Assembly (NCBI GenBank): GCA_015223225.1 | Contig: JADFCQ010000003.1 | Span: 248,001 to 312,000 of the forward strand | Source of the DNA: Acetobacteraceae bacterium H6797 | GTDB lineage: Bacteria > Pseudomonadota > Alphaproteobacteria > Acetobacterales > Acetobacteraceae | Direction of reading: 5' to 3' | DNA length: 64,000 bases | Shown: piece by piece, positions 53,831 to 62,709 of the stretch | How positions within the stretch are numbered: the stretch's first letter is position 1 | Layout: every line of letters begins with the position of its first letter | Program-made: the position numbers and the translations under genes | Notes under the pieces: model-generated | The model's database searches: none | Seen by the model: the letters and a program-made list of their open reading frames with translations, nothing else | Told to the model about the DNA's origin: nothing

Positions 53831-54907
53831 TCAGCGGCGGCGGCGGCCGCCGTCGCTGCCGGCAATTTCCAGAGTCCCTTCCGGGGCGCCCGCCTCGAGG
53901 CCGACGTAACTCTGGATGGTCTTCCGGAACTTCACCAGTTCCTCGTAACTGGAGAGAGCCAGATCGGCTACGCGTTGCCGCGCATTCGGCGTGACCGAAT
54001 TCGCCACGGCAGCCAGGAAGCGATCCTTCGTGAAGCTAAACGGATCAAGCGAGAGATCTTTCAGGCCTCCCTCCTCGAAGAGCTTCTGATGCTTACGGCC
54101 CGTACCGATGTTGACGCAGGCGCGCTCCGTCAGCAGGCCGTAGATATTGCCATGCAGTTTCATCGAAAAAACATGCTCTGCCTTGCGGAAGACGCTGATG
54201 GCTTGGCCTGGCGTCAGCTCCTCGCGAATTTCGACGACCTGCGACCGGTTCTTCATGCGGCGCGCCACCTCGAAATGAATCCGAGCGTCCTGATGATTCG
54301 CATAAACCGATAGTGGGAAGAAGACGACGTGCATGTAGCGGGAGAGGTGATCCAGAGCGGCAGCCATTTCCCATTTCATATACTCGAGATAGGCGCATAG
54401 CCGCGGGTCCTGGATTTCGTATCGGCTGTTATAGTGGTCCGTGAGGCACACGATTGCCGTGGGCTTCCCGCCCTTATGCACGACCTTGTCCAGGATATGC
54501 GCCGGCAGTTCTTCGTCGTGATGGCGCAGGCTGAACACGATGTCGGGCACATAATCGCTCTTCATCCCTGCCGCGCGGGTCAGGTCCACGTCGATGCGGT
54601 TGCGGTACCAGGCGTGCTGCAGATCGTCGCCATGCTCACGAAGGGCGCGGATGGAGGCCTCCTCATACTTGAGGCCCACGCCGACCATCGAGAAAGGTGT
54701 GCCTCTCGGGATCCAATCCAGGAAGAAAGGAGCGACGACATCTCCTCCACCCAGGATCACGGGGCGGCCCTTGATGTCCTCTGGCTTTAGTTGGGAACTC
54801 CGGAGCTCGATGTTCTCCGCGCCGAAAAGCCATTCATGAGCGAGCTTGAATGCTTCGTCGCCGGAATTGCCGCGGCCGAAATAGCCCAGGCAGATGACTT
54901 TGCTCAT
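53831..54907 (-). CDS. Polysaccharide pyruvyltransferase-family protein (paralogue 3)
   Basis: 358 residues. LGYFGRGNSGDEAF, VILGGGDVVAPFFL, YVPDIVFSL and VFSMKLHGNIYGLL give the family assignment. The C-terminal tail ends GGRRRR. It follows the degenerate paralogue by 10 bases and probably shares its transcript. Confidence 0.85.
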   Translation of the reverse strand: MSKVICLGYFGRGNSGDEAFKLAHEWLFGAENIELRSSQLKPEDIKGRPVILGGGDVVAPFFLDWIPRGTPFSMVGVGLKYEEASIRALREHGDDLQHAWYRNRIDVDLTRAAGMKSDYVPDIVFSLRHHDEELPAHILDKVVHKGGKPTAIVCLTDHYNSRYEIQDPRLCAYLEYMKWEMAAALDHLSRYMHVVFFPLSVYANHQDARIHFEVARRMKNRSQVVEIREELTPGQAISVFRKAEHVFSMKLHGNIYGLLTERACVNIGTGRKHQKLFEEGGLKDLSLDPFSFTKDRFLAAVANSVTPNARQRVADLALSSYEELVKFRKTIQSYVGLEAGAPEGTLEIAGSDGGRRRR

Positions 54908-54917
54908 CGTGTTCTCC

Positions 54918-55850
54918 TCAGCAGGCGAAGATTTTGCTGGCGCTGGCGAAGATCGCGCTGGCGGCTTTCTTGTTCGCCTCGACGAGCTTCGGGTCGACCT
55001 TCCAGTCGTTCAGTGCCTCGAAGCGACGGCGCAGCGTTTCGGCGCAGAAGGTGTAGGGCTCGAGATAGCCTGGCCCCAGCAGGGCTGCGTCCGGATCTTC
55101 CGAGGCGTAGCTGTCGGACAGGAAGGCGACCTGTTTGCCTAGGCCGCGTGCCAGAAGGGCCAAGTTCCGATCGTCCGTAATGAAGCGATGGGCGTTCGAA
55201 ACCATCGACGCGAGTTCGTCGTATTTTTCGATCTTGTGAAGATAGGTGCTATGGGTCCGACGGATGCGGAGGGACAGATCCTGCGCGTCATATTCGGCAT
55301 CGGGCGTATCTGCCCAACTCAGGATATGTACGTTGAAGTTCGTCACATTGTCGTCGAGATAGCTCGATAGCTCCCACTTCACGAAGTCATGGTAGCTGAC
55401 GAAGCGCTGCTGCGACGGCTCGTTGGTGAAGCGCAGAGGGGAGAGCAGCACGGCGATGCGACGGCTTTTTCCCTTATGCTCGCCTGCGCGGAAGCTCTCC
55501 TTGAAGCCCGCGGGAGTCTGGAGCGCGAAGCTCGCGGGGTTCGGCAGCCGCGGCAGCGCAGCGACATTGCTCACGCCCAGCATCTTGGATGGGCCCTCGA
55601 TATCGGGGCCGCCGGCCGGCATGAAGGCGCCCAGCCGCTTGGTTGGGGCCGCCGGCTTGCAGAGCAGAACCTTGACGTCGGCCTCGCTGCCCAGCTTATC
55701 TGCCGCCGACTGTATGTTGGGCAGCATGGAAAATTCGAGGTTGAGGGGGAAGAGATCTGGATTTCCCTTCCGGAGGTTCTTCATACCCTCCGACCAGATC
55801 TTGCCAACGATACGTGCTGGCTTGGTGGCAGCGTAACCATACGCCTTCAT
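54918..55850 (-). CDS. Degenerate pyruvyltransferase-like protein (paralogue 4)
   Basis: 310 residues from ATG 55850, which has GGAG seven bases upstream. The C-terminal half parallels paralogue 3 (YHDFVKWELSSYLDD against YLEYMKWEMAAALDH; then SLRIRRT and FITDDRNLALLARGLGKQVAFL where paralogue 3 has FSMKLHGNIYGLL...). The conserved KxHG is replaced by DDRN and no GGGD loop is visible in the N-terminal half. It may be a non-catalytic partner or a diverged enzyme. First gene of this leftward pair. Confidence 0.6.
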   Translation of the reverse strand: MKAYGYAATKPARIVGKIWSEGMKNLRKGNPDLFPLNLEFSMLPNIQSAADKLGSEADVKVLLCKPAAPTKRLGAFMPAGGPDIEGPSKMLGVSNVAALPRLPNPASFALQTPAGFKESFRAGEHKGKSRRIAVLLSPLRFTNEPSQQRFVSYHDFVKWELSSYLDDNVTNFNVHILSWADTPDAEYDAQDLSLRIRRTHSTYLHKIEKYDELASMVSNAHRFITDDRNLALLARGLGKQVAFLSDSYASEDPDAALLGPGYLEPYTFCAETLRRRFEALNDWKVDPKLVEANKKAASAIFASASKIFAC

Positions 55851-56190
55851 CGGCAGACTCCTGTCTCGGAGGTCTAGATCATGTGCTGGCGAAGCCGCTT
55901 CGGTGAGCCTCGCCAACTGCTCTGCCTCGGACGTTAATGAATGGCGCTCCTCTATGCAAAGGTGCACTGCACCATAGAGCAATCATTAGCGAATTGAGAT
56001 TTCCTATACTAAAAAGTTCGATTAACGCGGGATGTTCAATAAAGTGATTTGCCCGGCAAGATTACATATTTATTTATTGAATTTCTATAAAGAAACAATT
56101 TCATATTACTTCTTCGAAATTAAATAAAAACTTTATGTGATTTTTAAACTTTAATCTCTTTCGGGCGTTTTGCACCGCCACGCGCAGGGC

Positions 56191-56221
56191 AAAAAAAAGG
56201 CGGCAACCCGAAGGTGCCGCC
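56191..56221 (-). terminator. Rho-independent terminator, leftward
   Basis: GGCGGCA (56199-56205) pairs with TGCCGCC (56215-56221); read leftward the stem is followed by eight T (A-run at 56191-56198). No leftward protein gene ends here convincingly, so it may end a small RNA. Confidence 0.75.
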
Positions 56222-56334
56222 AAGTTTAGGGAGGAAACGTCCAAGAAAGAGCGAACTCGGCAATGCCGCATTCGCTGAAGTCTATGTACCCCGGAGTTAG
56301 TTCGTATGCAAGTGATTTATCGCACTGCACCACG

Positions 56335-56365
56335 AAAAAATTCCGACGGGTCCGGCAGGTCGGAA
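56335..56365 (-). terminator. Second leftward terminator-like hairpin
   Basis: TTCCGAC (56341-56347) pairs with GTCGGAA (56359-56365); read leftward the stem runs into six T (A-run at 56335-56340). It lies 114 bases before the terminator at 56191-56221. Confidence 0.6.
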
Positions 56366-56533
56366 AAAGCGCGGTGAAATCAGGCCATTGCCTGGATCCC
56401 AGCTTTTCCGCCCATCGGGCCGTCCATTCCACATGGGCTTTTCGGGGCCGGGCGCAATGGGCTGGGGGGGGCACCTTCCGTCTCCCGGCGCGCGGCTTCC
56501 CAGGGGCCTCGGGCCGGGCTTATTCTCCCCGGC

Positions 56534-57790
56534 ATGAACGCGATCCTTCCCAAGCTTTCCCACGCCGAGCGACTGGACCGTCTGGCCCAGGTCGCGGTGC
56601 ATGTCGGCCTCGGGCTCAAGCCCGGGCAGGAGCTGGTCATGACGGCGCCCATCGAGGCGTTGCCGCTGGCCCGCCGCATCACCGAACACGCCTATAAGGC
56701 CGGCGCCAGCATCGTCACGACCATCTTCGCCGATGATGAATCCACGCTCGCGCGCTATCGCTTCGCCCGCGACGAGACCTTCGACGCCGCCCCGGCCTGG
56801 CTCTTCGACGGCATGGCCGCCGCCTATAAGTCGGGTGCGGCCCGGCTCGCCATTTCGGGCGACAACCCGAACCTGCTCTCCGAGCAGGACCCGGCGAAGG
56901 TCGCCCGCGCCAATCGGGCCCGCAGCAAGGCCTATCTGCCGGCCATGCAGCATATCGTGGGCTTTGACATCAACTGGACCATCGTCTCCGCCGCCACCCC
57001 GGCCTGGGCCAAGGCCGTCTTCCCCGATCTGGCGGAGGAGGAAGCGGTGGCGAAGCTGTGGGACGCGATTTTCGCTGCCTCCCGCGTGGATACGCCGGAC
57101 CCGATCGCGGCCTGGAAGCAGCATGACGAGACGCTGCACAGCCGCGCAACCTACCTGAATACCCGCCGCTATTCGGCGCTCCATTTCAAGGGGCCGGGCA
57201 CGGATCTGAAGGTCGGCCTGGCCGATGACCATGAATGGGCTGGCGGCGCGACGGTCGCCAAGAATGGCGTGCAGTGCAACGCCAATATCCCGACCGAAGA
57301 GGTCTTCACCACGCCGCATAAGGACCGGGTGGAGGGCTTCGTCAGCAGCACCAAGCCGCTCTCCTACCAAGGCACGCTGATTCAGGACATCAAGGTCCGC
57401 TTTGAGGCCGGCCGGATCGCCGAGGCCGATGCCCGCACCGGCGCCGATGTGCTCAAGCGCGTGCTGGAAACCGACGAGGGCGCGGCCCGGCTCGGCGAGG
57501 TCTCGATCGTGACCCATTCCTCGCCCATCTCGGCGAGCGGGCTGCTCTTCTACAACACCCTCTATGACGAGAACGCGGCCTGCCACATCGCGCTCGGCCA
57601 GTGCTACCAGAAGTGCTTCATCAACGGTGCCTCGCTCACCGAGGAAGAGGTCACGGCCAAGGGTGGCAACAAGAGCCTCATCCATATCGACTGGATGATC
57701 GGCTCCGGCCGGATCGACGTCGATGGGCTTCTCCCCGACGGCACGGCCGAGCCGGTGCTTCGCCAGGGCGAATGGGTCGCCGGCGGCTGA
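56534..57790 (+). CDS. M29-family metallo-aminopeptidase
   Basis: 418 residues, the usual length. The metal-binding residues of the AmpS/AmpT/PepS group are visible: Glu in NIPTEEVFTTPHKDRVEG, Glu and His in YDENAACHIALGQCY, and His/Asp in LIHIDWMIGSG. It should remove N-terminal residues from peptides in the cytoplasm using two metal ions. One base separates its stop from the next ATG, so it is co-transcribed with the hydrolase downstream. Confidence 0.92.
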   Translation: MNAILPKLSHAERLDRLAQVAVHVGLGLKPGQELVMTAPIEALPLARRITEHAYKAGASIVTTIFADDESTLARYRFARDETFDAAPAWLFDGMAAAYKSGAARLAISGDNPNLLSEQDPAKVARANRARSKAYLPAMQHIVGFDINWTIVSAATPAWAKAVFPDLAEEEAVAKLWDAIFAASRVDTPDPIAAWKQHDETLHSRATYLNTRRYSALHFKGPGTDLKVGLADDHEWAGGATVAKNGVQCNANIPTEEVFTTPHKDRVEGFVSSTKPLSYQGTLIQDIKVRFEAGRIAEADARTGADVLKRVLETDEGAARLGEVSIVTHSSPISASGLLFYNTLYDENAACHIALGQCYQKCFINGASLTEEEVTAKGGNKSLIHIDWMIGSGRIDVDGLLPDGTAEPVLRQGEWVAGG

Positions 57791-57791
57791 G

Positions 57792-58562
57792 ATGACGAGC
57801 CTCGCCGGGCGCCGCTTTCTGCTGGCCCCCGGCCTGGCCGGCGAACTTTACCGCGCCATGCGGCGCCTGGGCGTGGATTACATGCACTCTCAGGCTGAGT
57901 GGCTGAAGGCGCAGGGCGCGGCGGTCGAGATCATGCCCTGCCAGAGCGGGGCGGCCATCTGCGTCAATGCCGATGCCATCGAGGCGGCGCTGTGCGAGGC
58001 CCCGGCCACGATCATCGCTCATAGCAAAGGTGGGCTCGAGACGCTGGAGGCGCTGCTCCGCCCGGCCGCCGCGGCCCGCTGCGAGGGGTTCATCGCCTTT
58101 CAATCCCCCTTCGGTGGCTCCCCCATCGCCGATCTTCTCATCGCCCGCCCGCCACTGCATGGCGCCGCGCGGCGCCTTGGCCAATGGCTCGGCATTGGCG
58201 ATGGGGCGGGGCTGATCGACCTGACCTGCGCCAGCCGCGCGGCCTGGATGGCCGATCATGCCGAGGGTATCGCCGCCCTGGTGGCGAGCGTGCCCGTGGT
58301 CACCGTCGCCTCCATCCTGCCGGAGGAGCGGCGCGGGCCCGATCGCCGCTATCGCCCCCTGGCCGCCTGGATCGAGCGCCACGGCCATGGCCCCAATGAC
58401 GGGCTGGTCACGGTCGAATCCGCCCTGATCCCCGGCGCTCGCTACTGGATTGCCGAGGCGGGCCATCGCGGCCTCGTCGCCAGCGGGGAGGGGAGGGACC
58501 CTATCGGTGCGCTGCGCCATGCCCTCTCTCTCCTGGAAGCCCCCCTGGACAGTGCCGGTTGA
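57792..58562 (+). CDS. Alpha/beta-hydrolase, lipase-like
   Basis: 256 residues. The nucleophile elbow is AHSKGG, followed by a candidate acid in GPNDGLVTVESA and a His in AGHRGLV, the order expected of triacylglycerol-lipase or PGAP1-like hydrolases. No signal peptide, so it is probably cytosolic. ATG 57792 starts one base after the aminopeptidase stop. The substrate is unknown. Confidence 0.7.
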   Translation: MTSLAGRRFLLAPGLAGELYRAMRRLGVDYMHSQAEWLKAQGAAVEIMPCQSGAAICVNADAIEAALCEAPATIIAHSKGGLETLEALLRPAAAARCEGFIAFQSPFGGSPIADLLIARPPLHGAARRLGQWLGIGDGAGLIDLTCASRAAWMADHAEGIAALVASVPVVTVASILPEERRGPDRRYRPLAAWIERHGHGPNDGLVTVESALIPGARYWIAEAGHRGLVASGEGRDPIGALRHALSLLEAPLDSAG

Positions 58563-58625
58563 TGGTCGCAGCCTGATGCGAAAGAGCCCCCTGGTTCACC
58601 CCTCGGGCTGCATTGCGGAGCGACC

Positions 58626-59486
58626 ATGACGACCTTCTTCCCCCTCGCCCTGCCCGGCGGCAGCGTCCCTCGCGCCAAGGGCTTCATCGAGCGGCCCGAT
58701 TGCCGGGTCTATTATGAGGTGACGGGGAAGGGCCCCGTGCTGGTCTTCGCCCATGGGCTCGGCGGCAATCATCTCTCCTGGTGGCAGCAGGTCGGGCATT
58801 TCGCCGGGCGCTATACCTGCGTGACCTTCAGCCATCGCGGCTTCGCCCCCTCGACCGCGCCTTTCGAAGGGCCGGACCCGGCGGAATTCGCCGCCGACCT
58901 CGCCGCCCTGCTGGATGGGCTGCATCTCGACGCCCCGGTCTTCATCGGCCAGTCCATGGGCGGCTGGACGGGGATCGACTTCGCCCTCGCCCATCCCGGC
59001 CGGCTGAAGGGGCTGGTGCTCTCCGCCACTTCCGGCGCCATCGACCCGCGCCAGCTCGACCCGGCCGGTCAGGCGGCGCTCGCGGCCTGGCAGGCGAAGA
59101 TCGAGCCGCTTTCGGCCGAGAACCAGGCAATGGGCGTCCATCCCGCCGTCGGCAAGCGCGGCGCGATGGAACAGCCCGCCATGCATTTCCTCTACCGTGC
59201 CGTGGATGAGCTGAGCGTCACGCTCGACAAGAGCGCGATGCGGCAGAAGCTCTTCGGCGGGCGCGACAAGCCCCCCTCGCTCCTCTCGCGGATCGAGACG
59301 CCGACGCTCTGGCTCACCGGGGCCGAGGATGTGGTCTTCCCCTCGCCGGTGGCGCCGATCATGGCGGGGCTCATGCCCAAGGCGCGGCATCTGGAATTCC
59401 CCGAGGCCGGCCATTCCGCCTATTTCGAACGCCCGGCCGACTTCAACGCGGCGCTGGAGGAATTTCTCGCCGAACTGGGGCACTGA
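58626..59486 (+). CDS. Alpha/beta-fold hydrolase
   Basis: 286 residues. Oxyanion HGLGGNHLSW, nucleophile elbow GQSMGG with Ser, acid in TGAEDVVFP and His in AGHSAYFE complete the catalytic set. It resembles enol-lactone hydrolase/BioH-like enzymes without a specific match. 63 bases after the preceding hydrolase gene. Confidence 0.87.
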   Translation: MTTFFPLALPGGSVPRAKGFIERPDCRVYYEVTGKGPVLVFAHGLGGNHLSWWQQVGHFAGRYTCVTFSHRGFAPSTAPFEGPDPAEFAADLAALLDGLHLDAPVFIGQSMGGWTGIDFALAHPGRLKGLVLSATSGAIDPRQLDPAGQAALAAWQAKIEPLSAENQAMGVHPAVGKRGAMEQPAMHFLYRAVDELSVTLDKSAMRQKLFGGRDKPPSLLSRIETPTLWLTGAEDVVFPSPVAPIMAGLMPKARHLEFPEAGHSAYFERPADFNAALEEFLAELGH

Positions 59487-59560
59487 TCGCCCCATTTAAC
59501 GATGGGGTGAAAGTTTCGTCGTAAATCACGTTGATCGTTAGCGTGAATATGCTATCCCTC

Positions 59561-59577
59561 GTGGCGAAGCACGCCAC
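59561..59577. promoter_or_regulatory. Small hairpin upstream of the sulfite-reductase-like gene
   Basis: GTGGCG (59561-59566) pairs perfectly with CGCCAC (59572-59577) across AAGCA. It lies just before ATG 59588. No poly-T follows; a translational or protein-binding role is possible but unproven. Confidence 0.3.
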
Positions 59578-59587
59578 GCGGGAAGTC

Positions 59588-61024
59588 ATGTCGCTGCCCA
59601 AGCCAAATCCGGTCGGGATATCGTCGCAGGCCAAGGAAGGTCTTGCGGCAGGATTCCTGGATTCGCGCTTCACCGCCGTGCAATCCATTGAAAATGAGGG
59701 CTTCCTGGTGCGCCTCCACCCGTTCGCCGGGCGGTTCACGGCCGGGCAGTATCTCTCGCTCGACGCACTTTCCCGCCGCCATGGTGGTGCCTCGCTGCGC
59801 CTGACGGCCGAGCAGGGTATCGAGATCCACGTTGAAGAAACGCATAATGCTGCGAGCAATCGCCTCTCGATAAACACGGCGCTGCGCGTGAATTTCGGCT
59901 TGGCCGGCCAAGCCGGGCGCCAGGTCTCGGTCACGCCCGCGCCGCGCGCCGATCTCCCGCATCGGCAATTGCACGAAGAGGCCGCCCGCCTCGCCGCGCT
60001 TCTGGCTGAGGGCGAGGAAAGCCCCGAGAGCGCCCCGCGCGTCGCCCTGATCCTGCCGGCGGATAACACGGCCGATGTGCTGGGTGCCGATCTCGGCTTC
60101 ATCGCCCTGGTCGAAGCCGCCGAGATCCGCGGCTGGCAGGTGGTGGCGGGCGGTGGCGAAGGCCGTCTCGCGCAGCCGCTCTGCCGCATCGGCGCCGGGG
60201 AGGCGCCGGAACTGCTGTGCACCATGCTGCGTCTCGCCCGTGCTCACGGCGGGATCGGGCCGATGATCGAAGCGCGGGGCCTGCCCTGGCTGCTGGTGCG
60301 TCTATCGGCGCTTTTCGGGCGCGTCCTCGCCGGACCGGGCTCGCGCCTGCCGCTGCGCCTGCCGGAGCTTCTCGGGTGGCACGCCCAGGGCGATGGCCTT
60401 GCCTGGCTCGGCCTGCCCATCGCCGGCGGCCTGATCGAGGATGGTGAAGCCAAGCTCGCCACGGCGCTCCGCATCCTCGTCGCGCGATTCGGCGCCAGCC
60501 CCATCGTCACCCCGCAGCGTCATCTCCTCCTCGCCGACCTGCCGGAGGCGTCACGCCCGGCGATCGAGGCGCTGCTGCGCGAGCATGGCGTGCGCCTGGC
60601 CGCCGCGCTCTCGCCCCTGCGCCGCTGGGCCACGGCCGAGCCGCGCCATGAACCCGTTATCGAGGCGGTGGAACTCCACCTCGAACGCCTCGGCCTGGCC
60701 GATGAGCGCATCGCGCTGCGCTTCGCCGACCGCCCGCTCGCCGGGGATATCGTGCTCACGCCCGGCGCCGAGGGCCGGCATCTGCTGCATCTCGGCGGCG
60801 ATTTCGGCGGCATGCGCCTCTGCTTCCCCATCGCCGAGACGGCCGATGTGGCGCGCGATCTGGCGCCGATCCTCGCGGCCTGGAAGCGCGAGCGCGGCTT
60901 CGGCGAGAGTTTCGGCGATTTCTGCCATCGCCGGGGTGCCGAGGCGCTGCGCGCTCTGCTCCCGGGCGGCGCATCGCGTCACGGGTCCCGATGTCACTCG
61001 GGCGACGACCGCGCCTTCGCCTGA
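59588..61024 (+). CDS. Sulfite/nitrite reductase-like protein lacking cluster cysteines
   Basis: 478 residues from ATG 59588; TTG 59531 or ATG 59549 are alternative starts. The repeated ferredoxin-like half domains of siroheme reductases are recognisable: FLVRLHPFAGRFTAGQYLSL with ASLRLTAEQGIEIH, and WLGLPIAGGLIEDGEAKL with SPIVTPQRHLLLADLP. The C-terminal end LHLGGDFGGMRL and FGESFGDFCHRRG is also typical. Where CysI, NirA and CobG have the CxxxxxC and CxxxC ligands of the 4Fe-4S/siroheme centre there are none; for example FADRPLAGD stands where CPNGC is expected. It is therefore unlikely to reduce sulfite or nitrite. Role unknown. Confidence 0.65.
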   Translation: MSLPKPNPVGISSQAKEGLAAGFLDSRFTAVQSIENEGFLVRLHPFAGRFTAGQYLSLDALSRRHGGASLRLTAEQGIEIHVEETHNAASNRLSINTALRVNFGLAGQAGRQVSVTPAPRADLPHRQLHEEAARLAALLAEGEESPESAPRVALILPADNTADVLGADLGFIALVEAAEIRGWQVVAGGGEGRLAQPLCRIGAGEAPELLCTMLRLARAHGGIGPMIEARGLPWLLVRLSALFGRVLAGPGSRLPLRLPELLGWHAQGDGLAWLGLPIAGGLIEDGEAKLATALRILVARFGASPIVTPQRHLLLADLPEASRPAIEALLREHGVRLAAALSPLRRWATAEPRHEPVIEAVELHLERLGLADERIALRFADRPLAGDIVLTPGAEGRHLLHLGGDFGGMRLCFPIAETADVARDLAPILAAWKRERGFGESFGDFCHRRGAEALRALLPGGASRHGSRCHSGDDRAFA

Positions 61025-61054
61025 CCCCGTCCCCCCGCTGCCCGGATCGCCCCC

Positions 61055-62026
61055 ATGACCGTCTCCCGCCGCGCCTTTCTCGGCGCCGCCACTCTCGCCC
61101 TGCCGCTGCTCCCCACCCGTCGCGCCGCCGCCCAGGCCTGGCCGGCCGAGCGGCCGCTGCGCCTCATCGTTCCCGTCGCCGCCGGCGGCAGCCAGGATGT
61201 GGTGGCCCGGCTTTACGCCAGGGGCATTTCGGAGGTGATCGGCCAGACCGTGCAGGTCGAGAACCTGCCGGGCGGCGGCTCCAATATCGGCTATGAGGCC
61301 GCGGCCAAGGCGAAGCCGGACGGCTATACGCTGCTCGCCGGGTCCGACACGCTCTCCATCAATGCCGGCCTCTATTCCCGCCTGGGCTATGACCCGCTGG
61401 GCTTCGTGCCGGTGCTGCGCTCGGTGAAGGTGCCGCAGGCTTTCGTGGTGAAGGCCGACCACCCGGCCAGGACCTTCGGCGACTGGCTCGAGATCGCCCG
61501 CAAGGACGGCGCGGCCGTGGGCACGCCGGGCAATGGCAGCCTCGCGCATCTCCTGGGCGAGGTGATCCAGCAATCGAGCGAGACGCGTTGGACGCATGTG
61601 CCCTATCGCGGCGGCGCGCTCGCGGTGAATGACCTGCTGGGCGGCCACCTCCAGGGCGTGCTGATCAATATCGGCGCCATCACTGACCATGTCCGCGACG
61701 GGCGGCTTCGCGGCCTCTTCGTCAGCGGCGAGACGCGCAGCCCCGCCCTGGATGAGACGCCGACCCTGGCCGAGGCGGGGCTCACCGGCATCGCGGCCAC
61801 GGGCTGGCACGGCCTCGTCCTGCCGCCGGGCAGCGACCCGGCCGTCGCGGCCAGGCTGAACGAGGCCGCGCGCCGTGCCCAGCGCCAGCCCGAGACCGCC
61901 CAGCGACTGGCCTCTCTCGGCGTCGAGCCGCAGGAGGAAGAGCCGGAGGCGCTGCGGGCCGTGATCCTCGCCGATGCGGAGCGCTGGGCCACCGTGATCC
62001 GCCGCGTCGGCGCCCGGCCCGATTGA
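61055..62026 (+). CDS. Tripartite tricarboxylate transporter receptor, Bug/TctC family
   Basis: 323 residues. A Tat signal (SRRAFLGAATLALPLLP) and the Bug pattern: RLIVPVAAGGSQDVVARL, VQVENLPGGGSNIGYEAAAKAKPDGYTLL and VPYRGGALAVNDLLGG. It binds small carboxylates or amides in the periplasm. No tctA/tctB permease genes are adjacent, as is common for orphan Bug receptors. Ligand unknown. Confidence 0.9.
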   Translation: MTVSRRAFLGAATLALPLLPTRRAAAQAWPAERPLRLIVPVAAGGSQDVVARLYARGISEVIGQTVQVENLPGGGSNIGYEAAAKAKPDGYTLLAGSDTLSINAGLYSRLGYDPLGFVPVLRSVKVPQAFVVKADHPARTFGDWLEIARKDGAAVGTPGNGSLAHLLGEVIQQSSETRWTHVPYRGGALAVNDLLGGHLQGVLINIGAITDHVRDGRLRGLFVSGETRSPALDETPTLAEAGLTGIAATGWHGLVLPPGSDPAVAARLNEAARRAQRQPETAQRLASLGVEPQEEEPEALRAVILADAERWATVIRRVGARPD

Positions 62027-62118
62027 GGGCGCCCGCGCCAATCCCTTCGGCGTCAACAAAGGATTCATGACTCCGTAGCGATGATGCCTCCGAGCTCGTC
62101 AGCAGCAGGAGGCTCTGC

Positions 62119-62709
62119 ATGGTTCCGCCGTTTCACAAACGCCAGCTTCTGGTCATCGACCCGAGGGTGCGGGGCTGGCAGGAACTGGCGCTCGGCGCCC
62201 ATCCGGGCGTCTCGGTGGTCATGCTGGAACCGGGGCGGGACGGTCTGGCCCAGATCCTCGAGGCGCTCGATGAGGTGGGGCCGGTCAGCGCCGTGCATCT
62301 GGTCGATGAGGGCCATCGCGGCCGCCTTCGCCTGGGCGCCACAAGGCTCGATTCCATCACCACCGGCAGTGTCGTGGAGCGGCTGGCGACGATCGGGCGC
62401 CGGATTCGCCCCGATGGCGCAGTGATCCTCTGGAGCGAGGCGCTCAGCGCCGATTCGGCCGGCTTCACCCTGCTCTCCCGCCTTGCCCGCGCCATTGGGC
62501 GTGATGTGGTCACGGCAGGCGAATTGCTGGGTGACCCGCTGGCCGAGCAGGATTGGATGGCGGTGGTGAATGGCCCGCTCTGCATCTGCCCGGCCGATGC
62601 GGTGCTGCCCGGCGCCCTGGCGCGTTTCCAGGCGCTGCATGCCGCGCCGCCGCCGCGCGAGAGAAGGGTCGTCCAGGCCGAGACGCGGTATGTCCCCTTC
62701 TGCTTCTGA
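62119..62709 (+). CDS. DUF4347-like small protein
   Basis: 196 residues. LLVIDPRVRGWQELALGAHPGVSVVMLEPGRDGLAQILEAL has the layout of DUF4347 (a start with IDPRV, then a DG followed by a helix), and SAVHLVDEGHRGRLRLGATRLD continues it. This domain usually sits at the N-terminus of very large adhesin-like proteins; here it stands alone. No signal peptide. Its last 20 bases overlap the next gene. Confidence 0.6.
   Translation: MVPPFHKRQLLVIDPRVRGWQELALGAHPGVSVVMLEPGRDGLAQILEALDEVGPVSAVHLVDEGHRGRLRLGATRLDSITTGSVVERLATIGRRIRPDGAVILWSEALSADSAGFTLLSRLARAIGRDVVTAGELLGDPLAEQDWMAVVNGPLCICPADAVLPGALARFQALHAAPPPRERRVVQAETRYVPFCF

Larger units (their letters stand above)
55851..56533. other. Long AT-rich intergenic region
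   Basis: About 680 bases without a convincing gene. The part 55985-56165 is very AT-rich (TTTATTTATTGAATTTC and similar) and probably contains the promoter of the pyruvyltransferase-like genes. The part 56190-56370 carries two leftward-facing terminators described separately. The rest precedes the aminopeptidase gene. An 82-codon leftward reading at 56226-56474 has unusual codon use and a terminator hairpin inside it, so it is not called a gene. Confidence 0.6.

Noticed and set aside
56226..56474. Leftward 82-codon frame ending just before a terminator
   Set aside because: A terminator-like hairpin lies within it, codon use is unlike neighbours and no ribosome site is seen. The region is better considered as a possible small RNA.
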